Origin: VFMC01 sp046331225
Lineage (GTDB): Bacteria; Actinomycetota; Acidimicrobiia; Acidimicrobiales; Ilumatobacteraceae
DNA length: 64,000 nt
Assembly (NCBI GenBank): GCA_046331225.1
Contig: JAXLRF010000004.1
Span: forward strand, 124,001-188,000
Direction: 5' to 3'
The stretch's first letter is position 1. Every line of letters begins with the position of its first letter. The position numbers and the translations under genes were made by a program. Positions 1 through 8,800 of the stretch are shown piece by piece. The notes under the pieces were generated by a model. That model was not told the origin of the DNA, did no database searches, and was given only the letters and a program-made list of their open reading frames with translations.

Positions 1-774
1 CGCATCGTCGCCGGGCAACGTGGGCACAACCGGCCGAACCCGGTGATCGACGTGTTGCGGCGACATCAGGTGTGGGGGTGTGATGCGCACGCCAAGCGGG
101 TGCCGGCCGCGGTGTTCACGGCGCCGCGAGCCCAGGTCGCGAGGTTCCTCCATCGGCTGTTCGCCACCGACGGCACCGCCTGGGTCGCCGCGGCCGGGAA
201 CCCGCGCATCGGGTACGCCAGCGTGTCCGAGCACCTGGCGCGTGACGTGGCGCACCTGCTGCTCCGTTTCGGCATCCGGGCCAAGCTGCGTCGCCGATCC
301 GTCGCGTACCGAGGCGAACGCCGCCCGGCGTTCGAGGTCGAGGTGACGGACGCGCCGTCACTGTGCGTGTTCGCCGACGAGATCGGCATCCTCGGCAAGG
401 ACGAGGCCGTCGACCGCGTGATGGCAACGGTCCGAGGGCGTGCTGCCCGGTCGAGCTTCACGCTCGACACGTTGCCGATGGACGTGTGGGACGACGTGGT
501 CAAGGCCAAGGGCGATCGATCGTGGGCCGATGTCAGCCGCGCAGCCGGTCGGGCGGCGAGTCACAACTGGCATCCGTACCGGCGGCGGCCGCGCCGCGAG
601 ACGATTGCCCTGCTGGCACAGGTGCTCGACAGCGACGTCCTTCGGCGATGGGCCTCGCCCGATGTTGCGTGGGACGAGATCGTGTCGATCGAGTCCAGCG
701 GCTCGGACCGGATCTACGACTTCAACGTGCCGGGTACCCACAACTTCGTCGCCGCCGACGTGTTCGTGCACAAC
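1..774 (+). other. Intein C-terminal portion with LAGLIDADG-type homing endonuclease remnant
   Basis: About 258 intein residues are visible. FLHRLFATDG near 145-174 looks like the second LAGLIDADG motif of a DOD-type homing endonuclease. The C-terminal splicing block ends TFNFVA-like, with VHN at 766-774 followed by Thr: the penultimate His and terminal Asn cyclise and Thr acts as the +1 nucleophile. The N-terminal splicing block lies outside the window. The remaining endonuclease part is compact, so activity cannot be judged. Splicing is required to rebuild the DnaB P-loop. Confidence 0.85.
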
Positions 775-1464
775 ACGGCGTTCGGGTTGGGGATCGCGAC
801 GCACGTGGCGATGACGGCGAAGAAGCCCGCGTTGTTCTTCTCGCTCGAGATGGGGCACGCCGAGCTCACCCAGCGAATCCTGTCGAGCGAGGCGCGGGTC
901 GACTCGCAGAAGTTGCGCACGGGCCGGCTCGTCGACAGCGACTGGACCAAGATCGGCCGGGCGATCAACCGGCTCGAGGTGCCGCTGTTCCTCGACGACA
1001 ACCCGCGCGTCACGGTGATGGAGATCCGGGCCAAGGCCCGTCGTGTGAAGGCCCGCTACGGCGGCATCTCGCTGATCGTGATCGACTACCTCCAGCTGAT
1101 GAGCGGTGGCGCGAGTGCCGAGAACCGCCAACTCGAGGTGAGCGAGATCAGCCGTGGTCTGAAGATCCTGGCCCGTGAGCTCGAGGTGCCGATCATCGCC
1201 CTCAGCCAGCTGAGCCGAAACCTCGAGGCCCGTGCCGACAAGCGGCCGATGCTCGCCGACCTGCGTGAGTCCGGTTCGCTCGAGCAGGACGCCGACGTCG
1301 TGATGTTCCTGTACCGCGACGAGGTCTACAACCGGGAGTCGCCCGACAAGGGCCTGGCCGAGGTGATCATCGCCAAGCACCGTTCCGGTCCGACCGGTGT
1401 GGTGCGGCTGGTGTTCAACGGTGCGTACACCCGCTACGACAACGCGGCGAAGGGCCTCAACTAG
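1..1464 (+). CDS. dnaB: Replicative DNA helicase DnaB, C-terminal part with intein (5' end outside window)
   Basis: DnaB is the hexameric helicase that unwinds DNA at the replication fork. The reading frame is open from base 1, so the gene starts upstream. Codons to 774 are the C-terminal part of an intein; from Thr at 775 the RecA-like helicase domain resumes in frame for 229 residues. Helicase motifs seen are FFSLEMG, the Walker B stretch LIVIDYLQLM near 1075-1101, ALSQLSR, and DLRESGSLEQDADVV with the arginine-finger region after it. The intein splits the P-loop: the nucleotide-binding Thr is the first residue after splicing, a common insertion site in DnaB inteins. The TAG stop shares CTAG with the stop of the convergent SRPBCC gene. 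Confidence 0.95.
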   Translation, partial: RIVAGQRGHNRPNPVIDVLRRHQVWGCDAHAKRVPAAVFTAPRAQVARFLHRLFATDGTAWVAAAGNPRIGYASVSEHLARDVAHLLLRFGIRAKLRRRSVAYRGERRPAFEVEVTDAPSLCVFADEIGILGKDEAVDRVMATVRGRAARSSFTLDTLPMDVWDDVVKAKGDRSWADVSRAAGRAASHNWHPYRRRPRRETIALLAQVLDSDVLRRWASPDVAWDEIVSIESSGSDRIYDFNVPGTHNFVAADVFVHNTAFGLGIATHVAMTAKKPALFFSLEMGHAELTQRILSSEARVDSQKLRTGRLVDSDWTKIGRAINRLEVPLFLDDNPRVTVMEIRAKARRVKARYGGISLIVIDYLQLMSGGASAENRQLEVSEISRGLKILARELEVPIIALSQLSRNLEARADKRPMLADLRESGSLEQDADVVMFLYRDEVYNRESPDKGLAEVIIAKHRSGPTGVVRLVFNGAYTRYDNAAKGLN

Positions 1465-2000
1465 TCGGCGACGCCGAAGGCCTCGCGGTAGGTCGCCTCG
1501 AACGGCTCGGGATCGCCCGTGGCGACGCCGGCGACCTCGCCGGTGTCGAGGTGGGTCGACAGGAACCCGAGGCACAGGTGCCAGCCTGCAGCTGCCTGCC
1601 AGGGCTCCACGGGCGCCGGGCCGAGCCAGGCGGTCAGGACGAGCCGGGTGCCGCCCTCGACGGGTTCGAGGTCGAACCGGATGATGTCGCCGCCCCAGTC
1701 CCACTCGAAGGTGGTGATGGGCTCCCAGATCCGGATCTCGCCGGCGAGGTACTGGTCGGGGTCGTCGATGCCGAACCGCTCGATCATCGCCGGCCAGAAC
1801 GGCAACTGCACGGCGGCGCCGCCCCGTCGTTCGCCGACGATGTCGACCGGGAGCCAGGCTGCCAGGTGGTCGCTCTCGGTGATCGCGCGCCAGACCACTT
1901 CGGGTGCGTGGCGGAGGGTGCGCTCGTAGCGCAGGCCGGTGCGGTCGCCGTCGCGCAGGACACGCCCGAGGGGCGCCTCCGGGGTGGCATGCGTGGTCAT
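1461..2000 (-). CDS. SRPBCC (AHSA1/START-like) domain protein
   Basis: A 179-residue protein of the SRPBCC fold, a small hydrophobic-ligand-binding cup. Family features seen are the N-terminal RTLRHAPEVVWRAITE, a central WEPITTFEWDWGG strand pair, the GGTRLVLTAW strand and a long C-terminal helix (HLCLGFLSTHLD). No enzymatic residues can be assigned. It lies directly downstream of an ArsR regulator and its ATG overlaps that stop by 4 bp (ATGA), so the two are translationally coupled. ArsR-SRPBCC pairs are common in actinobacteria; the usual inference is a small-molecule stress or detoxification response, but the ligand is unknown. It converges on dnaB with a 4-bp overlap. Confidence 0.85.
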   Translation of the reverse strand: MTTHATPEAPLGRVLRDGDRTGLRYERTLRHAPEVVWRAITESDHLAAWLPVDIVGERRGGAAVQLPFWPAMIERFGIDDPDQYLAGEIRIWEPITTFEWDWGGDIIRFDLEPVEGGTRLVLTAWLGPAPVEPWQAAAGWHLCLGFLSTHLDTGEVAGVATGDPEPFEATYREAFGVAD

Positions 2001-2344
2001 GAGTGGTCCTTCCGGGGCTGGATGGGGTCGAGCGGGTCGAGCGGGTCGATGGCGTCGAGGTGCTGTTCGAGGGCGTCGAGGCGGTCGGCCCAGGCACGTC
2101 GGTAGGGGGTGAGCCAGGCGTCGAGCTCGCGGAGCGGCTCGGCCCGCAGGCAGTAGACGCGCCGTTGGGCGTCCGGCCGGACGGTGACGAGGCCGGCGTC
2201 GCGCAGCACCTTCAGGTGTTTCGACGCGCTCGGCTGGCCGATCGAGAGCTGGGTGGAGATCTCGTTGACCGACCGTTCGCGGGTACAGAGCAGGTCGAGG
2301 ATCCGGCGGCGGGTGGGTTCGGCGAGCACTTCGAGCGAGCGCAT
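1997..2344 (-). CDS. ArsR-family winged-helix transcriptional regulator
   Basis: A 115-residue ArsR-type repressor. It starts MRSLEVLAEPTRRRILDLL, the usual ArsR opening, and continues with recognition-helix residues IGQPSASKHLKVLRDAGLV and a beta-wing VTVRPDAQRRVYCL. The classic ELCVCDL metal-binding site is absent, so it probably does not sense metal; this fits the subgroup paired with SRPBCC proteins. The frame is open further upstream to 2380, but that extension would run through a perfect palindrome, so the ATG at 2344 is preferred. It is the first gene of a two-gene operon and probably autoregulated through the palindrome. Confidence 0.88.
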   Translation of the reverse strand: MRSLEVLAEPTRRRILDLLCTRERSVNEISTQLSIGQPSASKHLKVLRDAGLVTVRPDAQRRVYCLRAEPLRELDAWLTPYRRAWADRLDALEQHLDAIDPLDPLDPIQPRKDHS

Positions 2345-2362
2345 GCAGCCAACATGCACCAT

Positions 2363-2376
2363 CAGGAATATTCCTG
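2363..2376. promoter_or_regulatory. Perfect 14-bp palindrome, candidate ArsR operator
   Basis: The sequence CAGGAATATTCCTG is its own reverse complement. It lies 18 bp upstream of the ArsR start and 69 bp upstream of the divergent gene at 2446. Dyads this close to the start are typical autoregulatory ArsR sites; binding has not been shown. It could control both directions. Confidence 0.6.
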
Positions 2377-2445
2377 TCAAGTCATGTTCGCGAATAACGA
2401 AAGCTGCTCCTTGTGGAATCGATCGGTGGGACGTACGGTCGGGCC

Positions 2446-3444
2446 ATGCGCGGTCTCCGCTTCGTCCCGTACCACCGGCTCGGTGAGCTGCCGAACGTGA
2501 TCGTCGACGGCAGCCCGACGCCGTCGACGGTGCTCACGCTGTCGCATTGGCCCGGCAGCCCGACGCCGACGGAGCTGCTCGACGACCTGTCGGCGCAGAT
2601 CGCCTTCCACGCGCTCGACCGACCCGGGCTGTTCGACGGGATCCAGGCGGTGTCGAACAATCATCTCGACCAGGACGGGTTGGCGAGTGCCTACGCCCTC
2701 GTGGCACCGGACGACGCGCGCACGCGCCGGGCGGTGCTGATCGATCTGGCCCGCGCGGGCGACTTCGCGACGTACGAGTCGCGTGACTCGATCCGGCTCG
2801 CGTTCACGATCGCCGCGTGGTGCGAGCCCGACCGCTCGCCGCTCGATCCCGCCGTGTTCGCCGGCGGGTACGACGAGCAGTGCGGCGCCCAGTACGAGGC
2901 GTTGCTGCCCCGGCTGCCCGAGCTGCTCGACGACGTCGACGCGCTGCGGCCGTGGTGGGCCGACGAGGACGCGCACCTGCAGGAGGGCCTCGATGCGATC
3001 GAGGCAGGGGTGGTGCGGGTGGAGGAACGGGCCGACCTCGACCTCGCCGTCGTGCACGTGCCCGACGAATGGGCGAGCCGGATGACGAGCCGGTTCACGA
3101 TCCAGCGCCGCGACGCACTGCACCCGGCGGCGATCAACCGGGTGACCGATCGGTTGCGACTGGCGATCGTGCAGGAGGGCCGGCCGCGACTGGAGTGTCG
3201 CTACGAGACCTGGGTGATGTTCCGCAGTCGGCCGGTGATGCCGCGGCCCGACCTCCGGCCGCTCGCCGCGCACCTGGCGACGCTCGACCCCGACGCCGGA
3301 TGGACCGCCGACGCGCCCGGCGCACTCACCCCGTCGATGCGGTGCGCGGCCGAGAGTGCGCTCACCGGCGAGCGGTGGCTCGCCGAGGTCACCGCGCACC
3401 TGGCCACCGCAGCGCCGGCCTGGGATCCGATCACCGCGTCATGA
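2446..3444 (+). CDS. Conserved protein of unknown function (DUF6687-like)
   Basis: A 332-residue soluble protein. The ATG at 2446 gives MRGLRFVPYHRLGELPNVIVDG; the open frame starts earlier (2413), but that would add an unconserved-looking leader. I associate this sequence with the actinobacterial DUF6687 family from memory, so the name is tentative. A feature near residues 70-85, SNNHLDQDGLASAYAL, resembles the Asp-rich motif I of DHH-type phosphoesterases. No other DHH motif was found, so no function is assigned. There is no signal peptide or membrane segment. It is divergent from the ArsR gene and overlaps the convergent SGNH gene by 6 bp. Confidence 0.7.
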   Translation: MRGLRFVPYHRLGELPNVIVDGSPTPSTVLTLSHWPGSPTPTELLDDLSAQIAFHALDRPGLFDGIQAVSNNHLDQDGLASAYALVAPDDARTRRAVLIDLARAGDFATYESRDSIRLAFTIAAWCEPDRSPLDPAVFAGGYDEQCGAQYEALLPRLPELLDDVDALRPWWADEDAHLQEGLDAIEAGVVRVEERADLDLAVVHVPDEWASRMTSRFTIQRRDALHPAAINRVTDRLRLAIVQEGRPRLECRYETWVMFRSRPVMPRPDLRPLAAHLATLDPDAGWTADAPGALTPSMRCAAESALTGERWLAEVTAHLATAAPAWDPITAS

Positions 3445-4329
3445 CTCGGGCAACGGCAGCACGAGGTCGTTGCGGCCGATGATCCCGAACACGTAGTTCG
3501 CGTAGAACTGCTTCGCCGCGTCGGTGCCGAGGTGGATGCCGTCGCCGGCCACACCCGGCACCTGTCCGCTGGCGACGAGACCGTCCCAGTCGAGCACGTC
3601 GACGTTCGAGTAGCGACCCTTCAGCGCCCAGATCCGTGCGTTGTTCTGCTCGATCCAGCCCTTGCCGGGTGCGTGCACGGTGAGGAACCGCACGACCGGC
3701 ACCTCATCGGCGGGCAGGAACGACATGATCAGGTCGTAGGTCGCCTGCGACACCGGCCCGTTGGTGCCGACCTGCAGCACCACCACCCGACCGATCTGCC
3801 CGGCAGCCCGGAGTCGGCCGACCACGTCCGCCGTCGCCTCGCCCTGAAGGCTCTCGTCGGCGTTCACGACGAACCCGCCGGTCTGCAGCTGCGGTGCGGC
3901 ACCGAGCATCACGCTCTCGCCGATCGCGACCATCGGGCGCAGGTCGACGGGCACCGTGGTCGACGGTGCCGGCGGCGGCAGCGGGGTGGTGGACGAGGTC
4001 TCCGGGGCGGCCGCCGTGGTGTCGACGGTGACCGCCGAGTCGGTCGCGGCGGTGGTGGACTCCGGCGTCGCGACGCTCGTCGGTACGGCGTCACTGCTCG
4101 GGGTCGACGAGCTCTCGACCACCGGTGCCTCGTCGCCGACCGGCGCCGGGTCGTGCCGGGTCGCGAGCGCCACCACCCCGGCGCACACGAGGACGAGTGC
4201 GGCGGCGACGGCGAGACGGCGCGAGCCCTGACGTCCGCGGCGGGCGTCGGCGCATTCGAGGGTTGCGTCGATCATCCGGTCGAGCTGCTCGCCGGCGGCG
4301 GCGAGGCGGTCCTCGAGGGTGGCGTTCAT
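3439..4329 (-). CDS. Membrane-anchored SGNH-hydrolase-like protein co-transcribed with an ECF sigma factor
   Basis: A 296-residue protein. Residues 1-38 are cytoplasmic, followed by one membrane segment (about 39-57), a Ser/Thr/Pro-rich linker to about 130, then an extracytoplasmic SGNH domain. Block I reads GESVM (the usual GDS Asp is Glu), a GTNGPV block is present, and the Asp/His block is DGIHLG. Such domains resemble those fused to peptidoglycan or exopolysaccharide O-acetyltransferases. The start overlaps the sigma-factor stop by 4 bp, the place normally held by an anti-sigma factor. The short cytoplasmic segment could serve that role (inference). The 3' end overlaps the convergent gene by 6 bp. 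Confidence 0.75.
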   Translation of the reverse strand: MNATLEDRLAAAGEQLDRMIDATLECADARRGRQGSRRLAVAAALVLVCAGVVALATRHDPAPVGDEAPVVESSSTPSSDAVPTSVATPESTTAATDSAVTVDTTAAAPETSSTTPLPPPAPSTTVPVDLRPMVAIGESVMLGAAPQLQTGGFVVNADESLQGEATADVVGRLRAAGQIGRVVVLQVGTNGPVSQATYDLIMSFLPADEVPVVRFLTVHAPGKGWIEQNNARIWALKGRYSNVDVLDWDGLVASGQVPGVAGDGIHLGTDAAKQFYANYVFGIIGRNDLVLPLPES

Positions 4330-4856
4330 CGGTCCTCCAGTCGGGATCGCAGCCGGGCGAGGCCGCGGTGCACGTGGTTGGTGACGGCGGCCTCGCCGAT
4401 GCCGAGCACCTCGGCCACCTCGCGGTAGCGGTAGCCGTAGCAGTGCACGAGCACGACGGCGGTGCGTTGCTCGGGCCGAAGGTCGGCGAGCGCGTCGAAC
4501 AGCTCGCGGTCGAAGGACAGGGCGACGTCGTCGGCCGGTGGTGCGAACACCGGCGCGGTCTGCCGGGCCCAACGTCGCTGGCGTCGCAGCCGACTCTGAC
4601 CGACGCGGTACAGGTACCCGGCGGGCTGCTCGAGCTCGGCCAGTCGGTCGGGGTGCTCGACGGCCCAGGCGATCGCCTCGGCTGCCGCCTCGCACCCGAG
4701 CTCGACGCCGTTGCGGGCCACGAGCGCGCGCCGCACCGTGCGTTCGAGCGCGACGAGGTCGATCGGCGCGGTGCCGCGCGAGGCCGTGTCGACGCGAGGG
4801 CGTCGCTGGACCAGACCGGGGTCGATCGCGGCGTCGGGTCGTGGCGTCACAACCAT
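4326..4856 (-). CDS. ECF-type RNA polymerase sigma factor
   Basis: A 176-residue sigma-70 family protein with ECF architecture. Region 2 is a divergent stretch around AIAWAVEHPDRLAELEQPAGYLYRVGQSRLRRQ. Region 4 has LRPEQRTAVVLVHCYGYRYREVAEVLGIGEAAVTNHVHRGL, a clear helix-turn-helix for -35 recognition. It would direct polymerase to a small regulon, probably its own operon and envelope genes (inference). Its stop overlaps the start of the SGNH membrane protein, so sigma factor and membrane partner are translated together. No separate anti-sigma gene is adjacent. Confidence 0.87.
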   Translation of the reverse strand: MVVTPRPDAAIDPGLVQRRPRVDTASRGTAPIDLVALERTVRRALVARNGVELGCEAAAEAIAWAVEHPDRLAELEQPAGYLYRVGQSRLRRQRRWARQTAPVFAPPADDVALSFDRELFDALADLRPEQRTAVVLVHCYGYRYREVAEVLGIGEAAVTNHVHRGLARLRSRLEDR

Positions 4857-4896
4857 GACGAGCCGCGAGCGCGCCGGTTCCTTTCAGCGCGCGCCA

Positions 4897-4918
4897 GCCC
4901 GCCGCGGATCGGGCGGGC
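4897..4918 (-). terminator. Hairpin after the VOC gene, terminator-like
   Basis: GCCCGCC (4897-4903) pairs perfectly with GGCGGGC (4912-4918) around an 8-nt loop. It lies just past the stop of the VOC gene (minus strand) and before the sigma-factor start. There is no T-tract, as is common in high-GC actinobacteria. It could also be a processing or leader element. Confidence 0.45.
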
Positions 4919-4921
4919 GGA

Positions 4922-5485
4922 TCAGGCGGAGGCGTCCGCGGTGATCGGCGGGTGGATCGTGATCTTGGCCGCGTGGGGTTCCATCTCCGGGTCGGCCTCG
5001 TGCAGGATCTCGACCGCGCGGCGGCGCTCCTCGGGCGTGAAGTCGCGGGTCGTGTGGCAGAACTCGACCATGTTCCCGTTCGGGTCCTTGGTGTAGATGC
5101 TGATGCAGAAGTCGTGGTCGACCTCGACCACGGTGTGACCGTGCGAGCGCCACACGTCGCGGCGGGCGGCCAGCATGTCGTAGGTGGGGGCGTCGAACGC
5201 GTAGTGGTTGACCCAACCGGGCAGGCCCGCGTGCGTGTTGATGTCGACCTCGAACTCGGTGCCGATCATCGAGTCGTGGATCTCCCAGAACGCGATGAGC
5301 CCGCCGTCGGCGGTGCCACCGGTGGCAGCCGACGTGTCGTAGAAGAAGTGCTTGCTCCACCCGCCGTGCTCGCCGGGCGTGGGCGACACGTTGGTCTTCA
5401 CCAGCTCGAACCCCATGAGCTCGGTGTAGAAGTGGTGCGTGGCCTGCGTGTCACGAGTGGCGAAGGCGATGTGGTGATACCCCAT
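4922..5485 (-). CDS. VOC-superfamily (glyoxalase/extradiol dioxygenase-like) protein
   Basis: A 187-residue VOC protein. MGYHHIAFATRDTQATHHFYTELMGFELV is the first beta-alpha-beta-beta-beta unit with a metal-ligand His. The second unit contains GWVNHYAFDAPTYDML (second His), then YTKDPNGNMVEFCHTT carrying the conserved Glu. A His/His/Glu metal site is therefore plausible. Substrate is unknown. A C-terminal tail (about 30 residues) follows the fold. The ATG at 5485 is chosen over the longer frame from 5551 because homologous VOC proteins begin at this strand. Confidence 0.85.
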   Translation of the reverse strand: MGYHHIAFATRDTQATHHFYTELMGFELVKTNVSPTPGEHGGWSKHFFYDTSAATGGTADGGLIAFWEIHDSMIGTEFEVDINTHAGLPGWVNHYAFDAPTYDMLAARRDVWRSHGHTVVEVDHDFCISIYTKDPNGNMVEFCHTTRDFTPEERRRAVEILHEADPEMEPHAAKITIHPPITADASA

Positions 5486-5542
5486 GGCGAAAGTCTGGCA
5501 CGAGGGGTGCGACCCGTCACGAGGCGCGGCACACTGCACCCC

Positions 5543-5779
5543 GTGACCCACCTGCTCGCTGCCGACACCGGGCTGTTCCTCGGCAAGGACCTGATCGTGT
5601 GGATCCTGCTGGCGCTCGGTGGCGCGATGTTCGCGGGCAACGTGATGGCGCTGGTGCGCCCGCCCGAACGGCCTCGCGACGAGGGCGATCTGGCCGAGGC
5701 CCCGCGAGCACGCTCGATCGTGATGGCGGCGATCGGGTTCGTCGTCGCGCTGGCGGCGCTCGCCGCGCTGGCCACCTGA
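5543..5779 (+). CDS. Small two-TM membrane protein
   Basis: A 78-residue protein starting at GTG. It has two hydrophobic segments, roughly residues 14-36 (DLIVWILLALGGAMFAGNVMALV) and 56-77 (IVMAAIGFVVALAALAALA), separated by a charged PPERPRDEGD loop. It is divergent from the VOC gene and followed closely by the convergent end of the giant surface-protein gene. Function is unknown. Good coding periodicity and topology support a real gene; the start is the least certain part. Confidence 0.65.
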   Translation: MTHLLAADTGLFLGKDLIVWILLALGGAMFAGNVMALVRPPERPRDEGDLAEAPRARSIVMAAIGFVVALAALAALAT

Positions 5780-5811
5780 CGACGAACACTCTCGTCAGAT
5801 CGTCCGTCTCG

Positions 5812-8800
5812 TCAGATCATCGGGGTCGGTCGCCGGCGGCGGGCGACGATCACGGCCAGTGCGCCGAGACCCATCACCCACGACGCCGAGCGCAGGAAGT
5901 CGGCGAGCCGCGCCCAGCCCGTGCTCGGCAGACCGTTCGACACCGTGGCCGCGGCCGTGGCCGAGCTGTTGTTGGTGGCGACCGGGTCGGCCGGGGCCGA
6001 CGACCCGAGCGACGGATCCGCCACGACCGAAGCCGTGTTGACGATGGCCGTCCCGCTCGCCGCCGTCACCCGCACGTGCAGGCTGATCGACAGCGACTGC
6101 GACACCGCCATCGCCCCGTTGGAACGACACGTCACGAGCGCGCCTGCCGCCGTGCACGAGGCATCGGTGCTGACGGCGTCGACGAACTCGAGCCCGGCGG
6201 GCAGCTCGTCGGTGACCACGACGGGACCGCCCGAGGGGCTCGGCCCGAGGTTGGTGACGTCGAGCACGTAGGTCGAGGTGCTGTTGCGCACGAGCGTGCC
6301 GTCGAGACGCTTCGCGACCTGCAGGTCGGCGAGCGGCACGTCGGTCGGGTCGCGGTCGCTGTTGTCGGTGAGGTCGGGGTCGGTGGTGATCGACAGCACC
6401 TGGGCGGTGTTGGTGACCGACGGGGCCGCGGCGCGACCCACGTCGACGGTGAGCGTGATCGTCACGTTCGCACCGACGGCCATCGTCGGCAGATCGCAGG
6501 TGACCAGCTGGGCGTTGGCGGCGCACGTGACCCCGGTGCCGGTGGCGCTCATGTAGGTGAGCCCGGCGGGCAGGGTGTCGGTGAGCCGCGGGGTGACCGC
6601 CGACGCGGGGCCGGCGTTCTGCACGACCATCGAGTACACGCCGGTGCGTCCGACCTCGAACCGGCCGGTGTGCGACTTGTCGAGCGACAGGTCGGCCTGC
6701 AGCTGGTAGCCGAAGTCGGCGTCGGTGCGGTCCTCTGCGGGTGCGAGCGTGGTCGACGTGCGGGCGTCGAGGGTGGCGTCGGGGTCGCTCACCTGCACGA
6801 GGCCGGTGGGCAGGTCGGCGGTGTCGACCACCACCGTGAAGCTGCCTGCGGGGAGCCGGTCGACGAGGTAGGTGCCGGCGACGGTGGTGGTGGTCCACAC
6901 CACGTCGTCGGCCGTGCCGGCGATGCCGTCGAGGCCGGCCCAGGTGACCGTGACGTCGATCGCGTCGATGCCCGGCTCGCCGACGTCGGTGATGCCGTCG
7001 GCGTCGAGGTCCTGCCACACGAAGTCGCCGAGCGAGCCGGTGCCGGTGTACGCGAAGTCCGCACTCCGGGGGTTGGCCTCGTCGACGCCCGCGGTGAGCA
7101 CGTCGTCGACGGTGAGCAGCAGGGTCACCTGGTTCGCGGTGCCGATGCCGTCGCCGTCGAAGGTGGGTGCGAAGCCCGGCAGGGCCGAGGTGTCGACCTG
7201 CACGCGGATGGCACCGAAGGGCAGGTCGGTGACGAGGTAGTCGCCGTCGGCATCGGTGGTGGTGGTGATCACCACGTCGTCGCCGGTGCCGAAGCTGGCA
7301 TCGGGTCCGGCCCAGGTGACGGTGACCGGTACGCCGGCCAGGCCGGGTTCACCCGGCTCGGGTGTGCCCGTGCCGTCGCCGTCGACGTCGAACCACACGT
7401 GGTCGCCGACGGAGGCCACGCCGCGGTAGCCGAAGTCGGCGTCGACGCGGTCCTGGGCGTCACCGAGGACGAGGTCGCTGGTGTGCGCGGTGCCGGTGCC
7501 GTCGAGGTCGAAGGTGGGCACGGCGCCCGCCGGCAGGTCGGCCGAGTCGACGGTCACCGTGTAGGTGCCGGCCGGCAGGTGGTCGACCAGGTAGGTGCCG
7601 GTCGAGTCGGTGGTCGTGGTGAACACGACGTCGTCGCCGCCGCCGGGCAGGCCGTCGGGGCCCCGCCAGGTGACGGTGACGTCGATGCCGCCGAAGCCGG
7701 TCTCGCCGCTGTCGGACACGCCGTCACCGTCGCGGTCGTACCAGACGCGGTCGCCGATCGAGCCGGTGCCGGCGTACGACAGGTCGACGTCGGTGCGGTG
7801 CTGCGCGGCCGTGAGCGACGTGGTCACGTTGTCGGCGCTGCCGATGCCGTCGAGGTCGTAGGTGGGGGTGGTGCCGGTGGGCAGGTCGGTGTGGTCGATC
7901 GTGACCCGGTACGGGCCGGCCGGCAGCAGCGAGAAGCCGTAGTGGCCCGAGCCGTCGGTGGTGTCGATCGGGTAGGTGACGTTGTCGGTCGTGGTGGACA
8001 GGTCGCCGTCGAAGCCGCCCCACACGAGCGTGACGTCGATGCCGCCGAGGCCGGGCTCGCCGACCTGCTGCGTGGCGCCGCCCGACGCGTCCTGGTCGAG
8101 CCACACGGTGTCGCCGAGCGAGCCGGTGCCGGTGTAGCCGAAGTCGGCGAGGAGATAGCCGGTGGAGGAGTTGAGCGTGACGGTGCTCGACAGGTGGTCG
8201 AGCACGCCGTCGTCGTTGTGCGTCGGCGTCATGCCGGCGGGGAGCGAGGTCGAGTCGATGCGCACCCGGTAGCGGCCGGTCGGCAGGTTGGAGAAGCCGT
8301 AGAAGCCGGTGCCGTTGGTGACGGCGGACGTGACCGTGATGTCGTCGCCGCCACCCGACACGCCGTCGGGTCCGAAGAAGTCGTCGCTGGTGCCGAACAC
8401 GTCGTCGAGACCGGCCGACTCGAGCTGTGCGGTCACACCCGGGATGCCGGGCTCACCGACGTCGGCCGTGCCGTCGCCGTCGACGTCGTACCAGACGAAG
8501 TCGCCGAGGCTGGTCGACACCGCGTTGATGGTGGATGTCGCGTCGTCGTCCTCGTCGGCGACGTCGGCGACGGCCTGCGGTGTCGAGTCGAGGTCCCACT
8601 GGTTGCTGGTGCGCACCTCGGCGCGGTTGGTGATCGCGCCGATCTGGTTGAGCCGGGTGCGGATGACCAGCGTGGCCGTGGCCCCGTTGGCGAGCGAGCC
8701 GACGGTCCAGATGCCACTGACCCCGCTGTACGAACCCTGGGTCGCCGACACCGTGTTCACGTAGACGAGGCCGACGGGCAGGGCGTCGAGCAGGGTGACA

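Noticed and set aside
2344..2380. Upstream extension of the ArsR gene (MTGIFLMVHVGC...)
   Set aside because: It would translate the palindromic operator, and ArsR homologues start at MRSLEVLAEPTR.
4329..4695. N-terminal extension of the SGNH protein inside the sigma-factor gene
   Set aside because: The extra residues are Arg/Pro-rich out-of-frame text of the sigma factor; ATG 4329 gives a normal start with 4-bp overlap.
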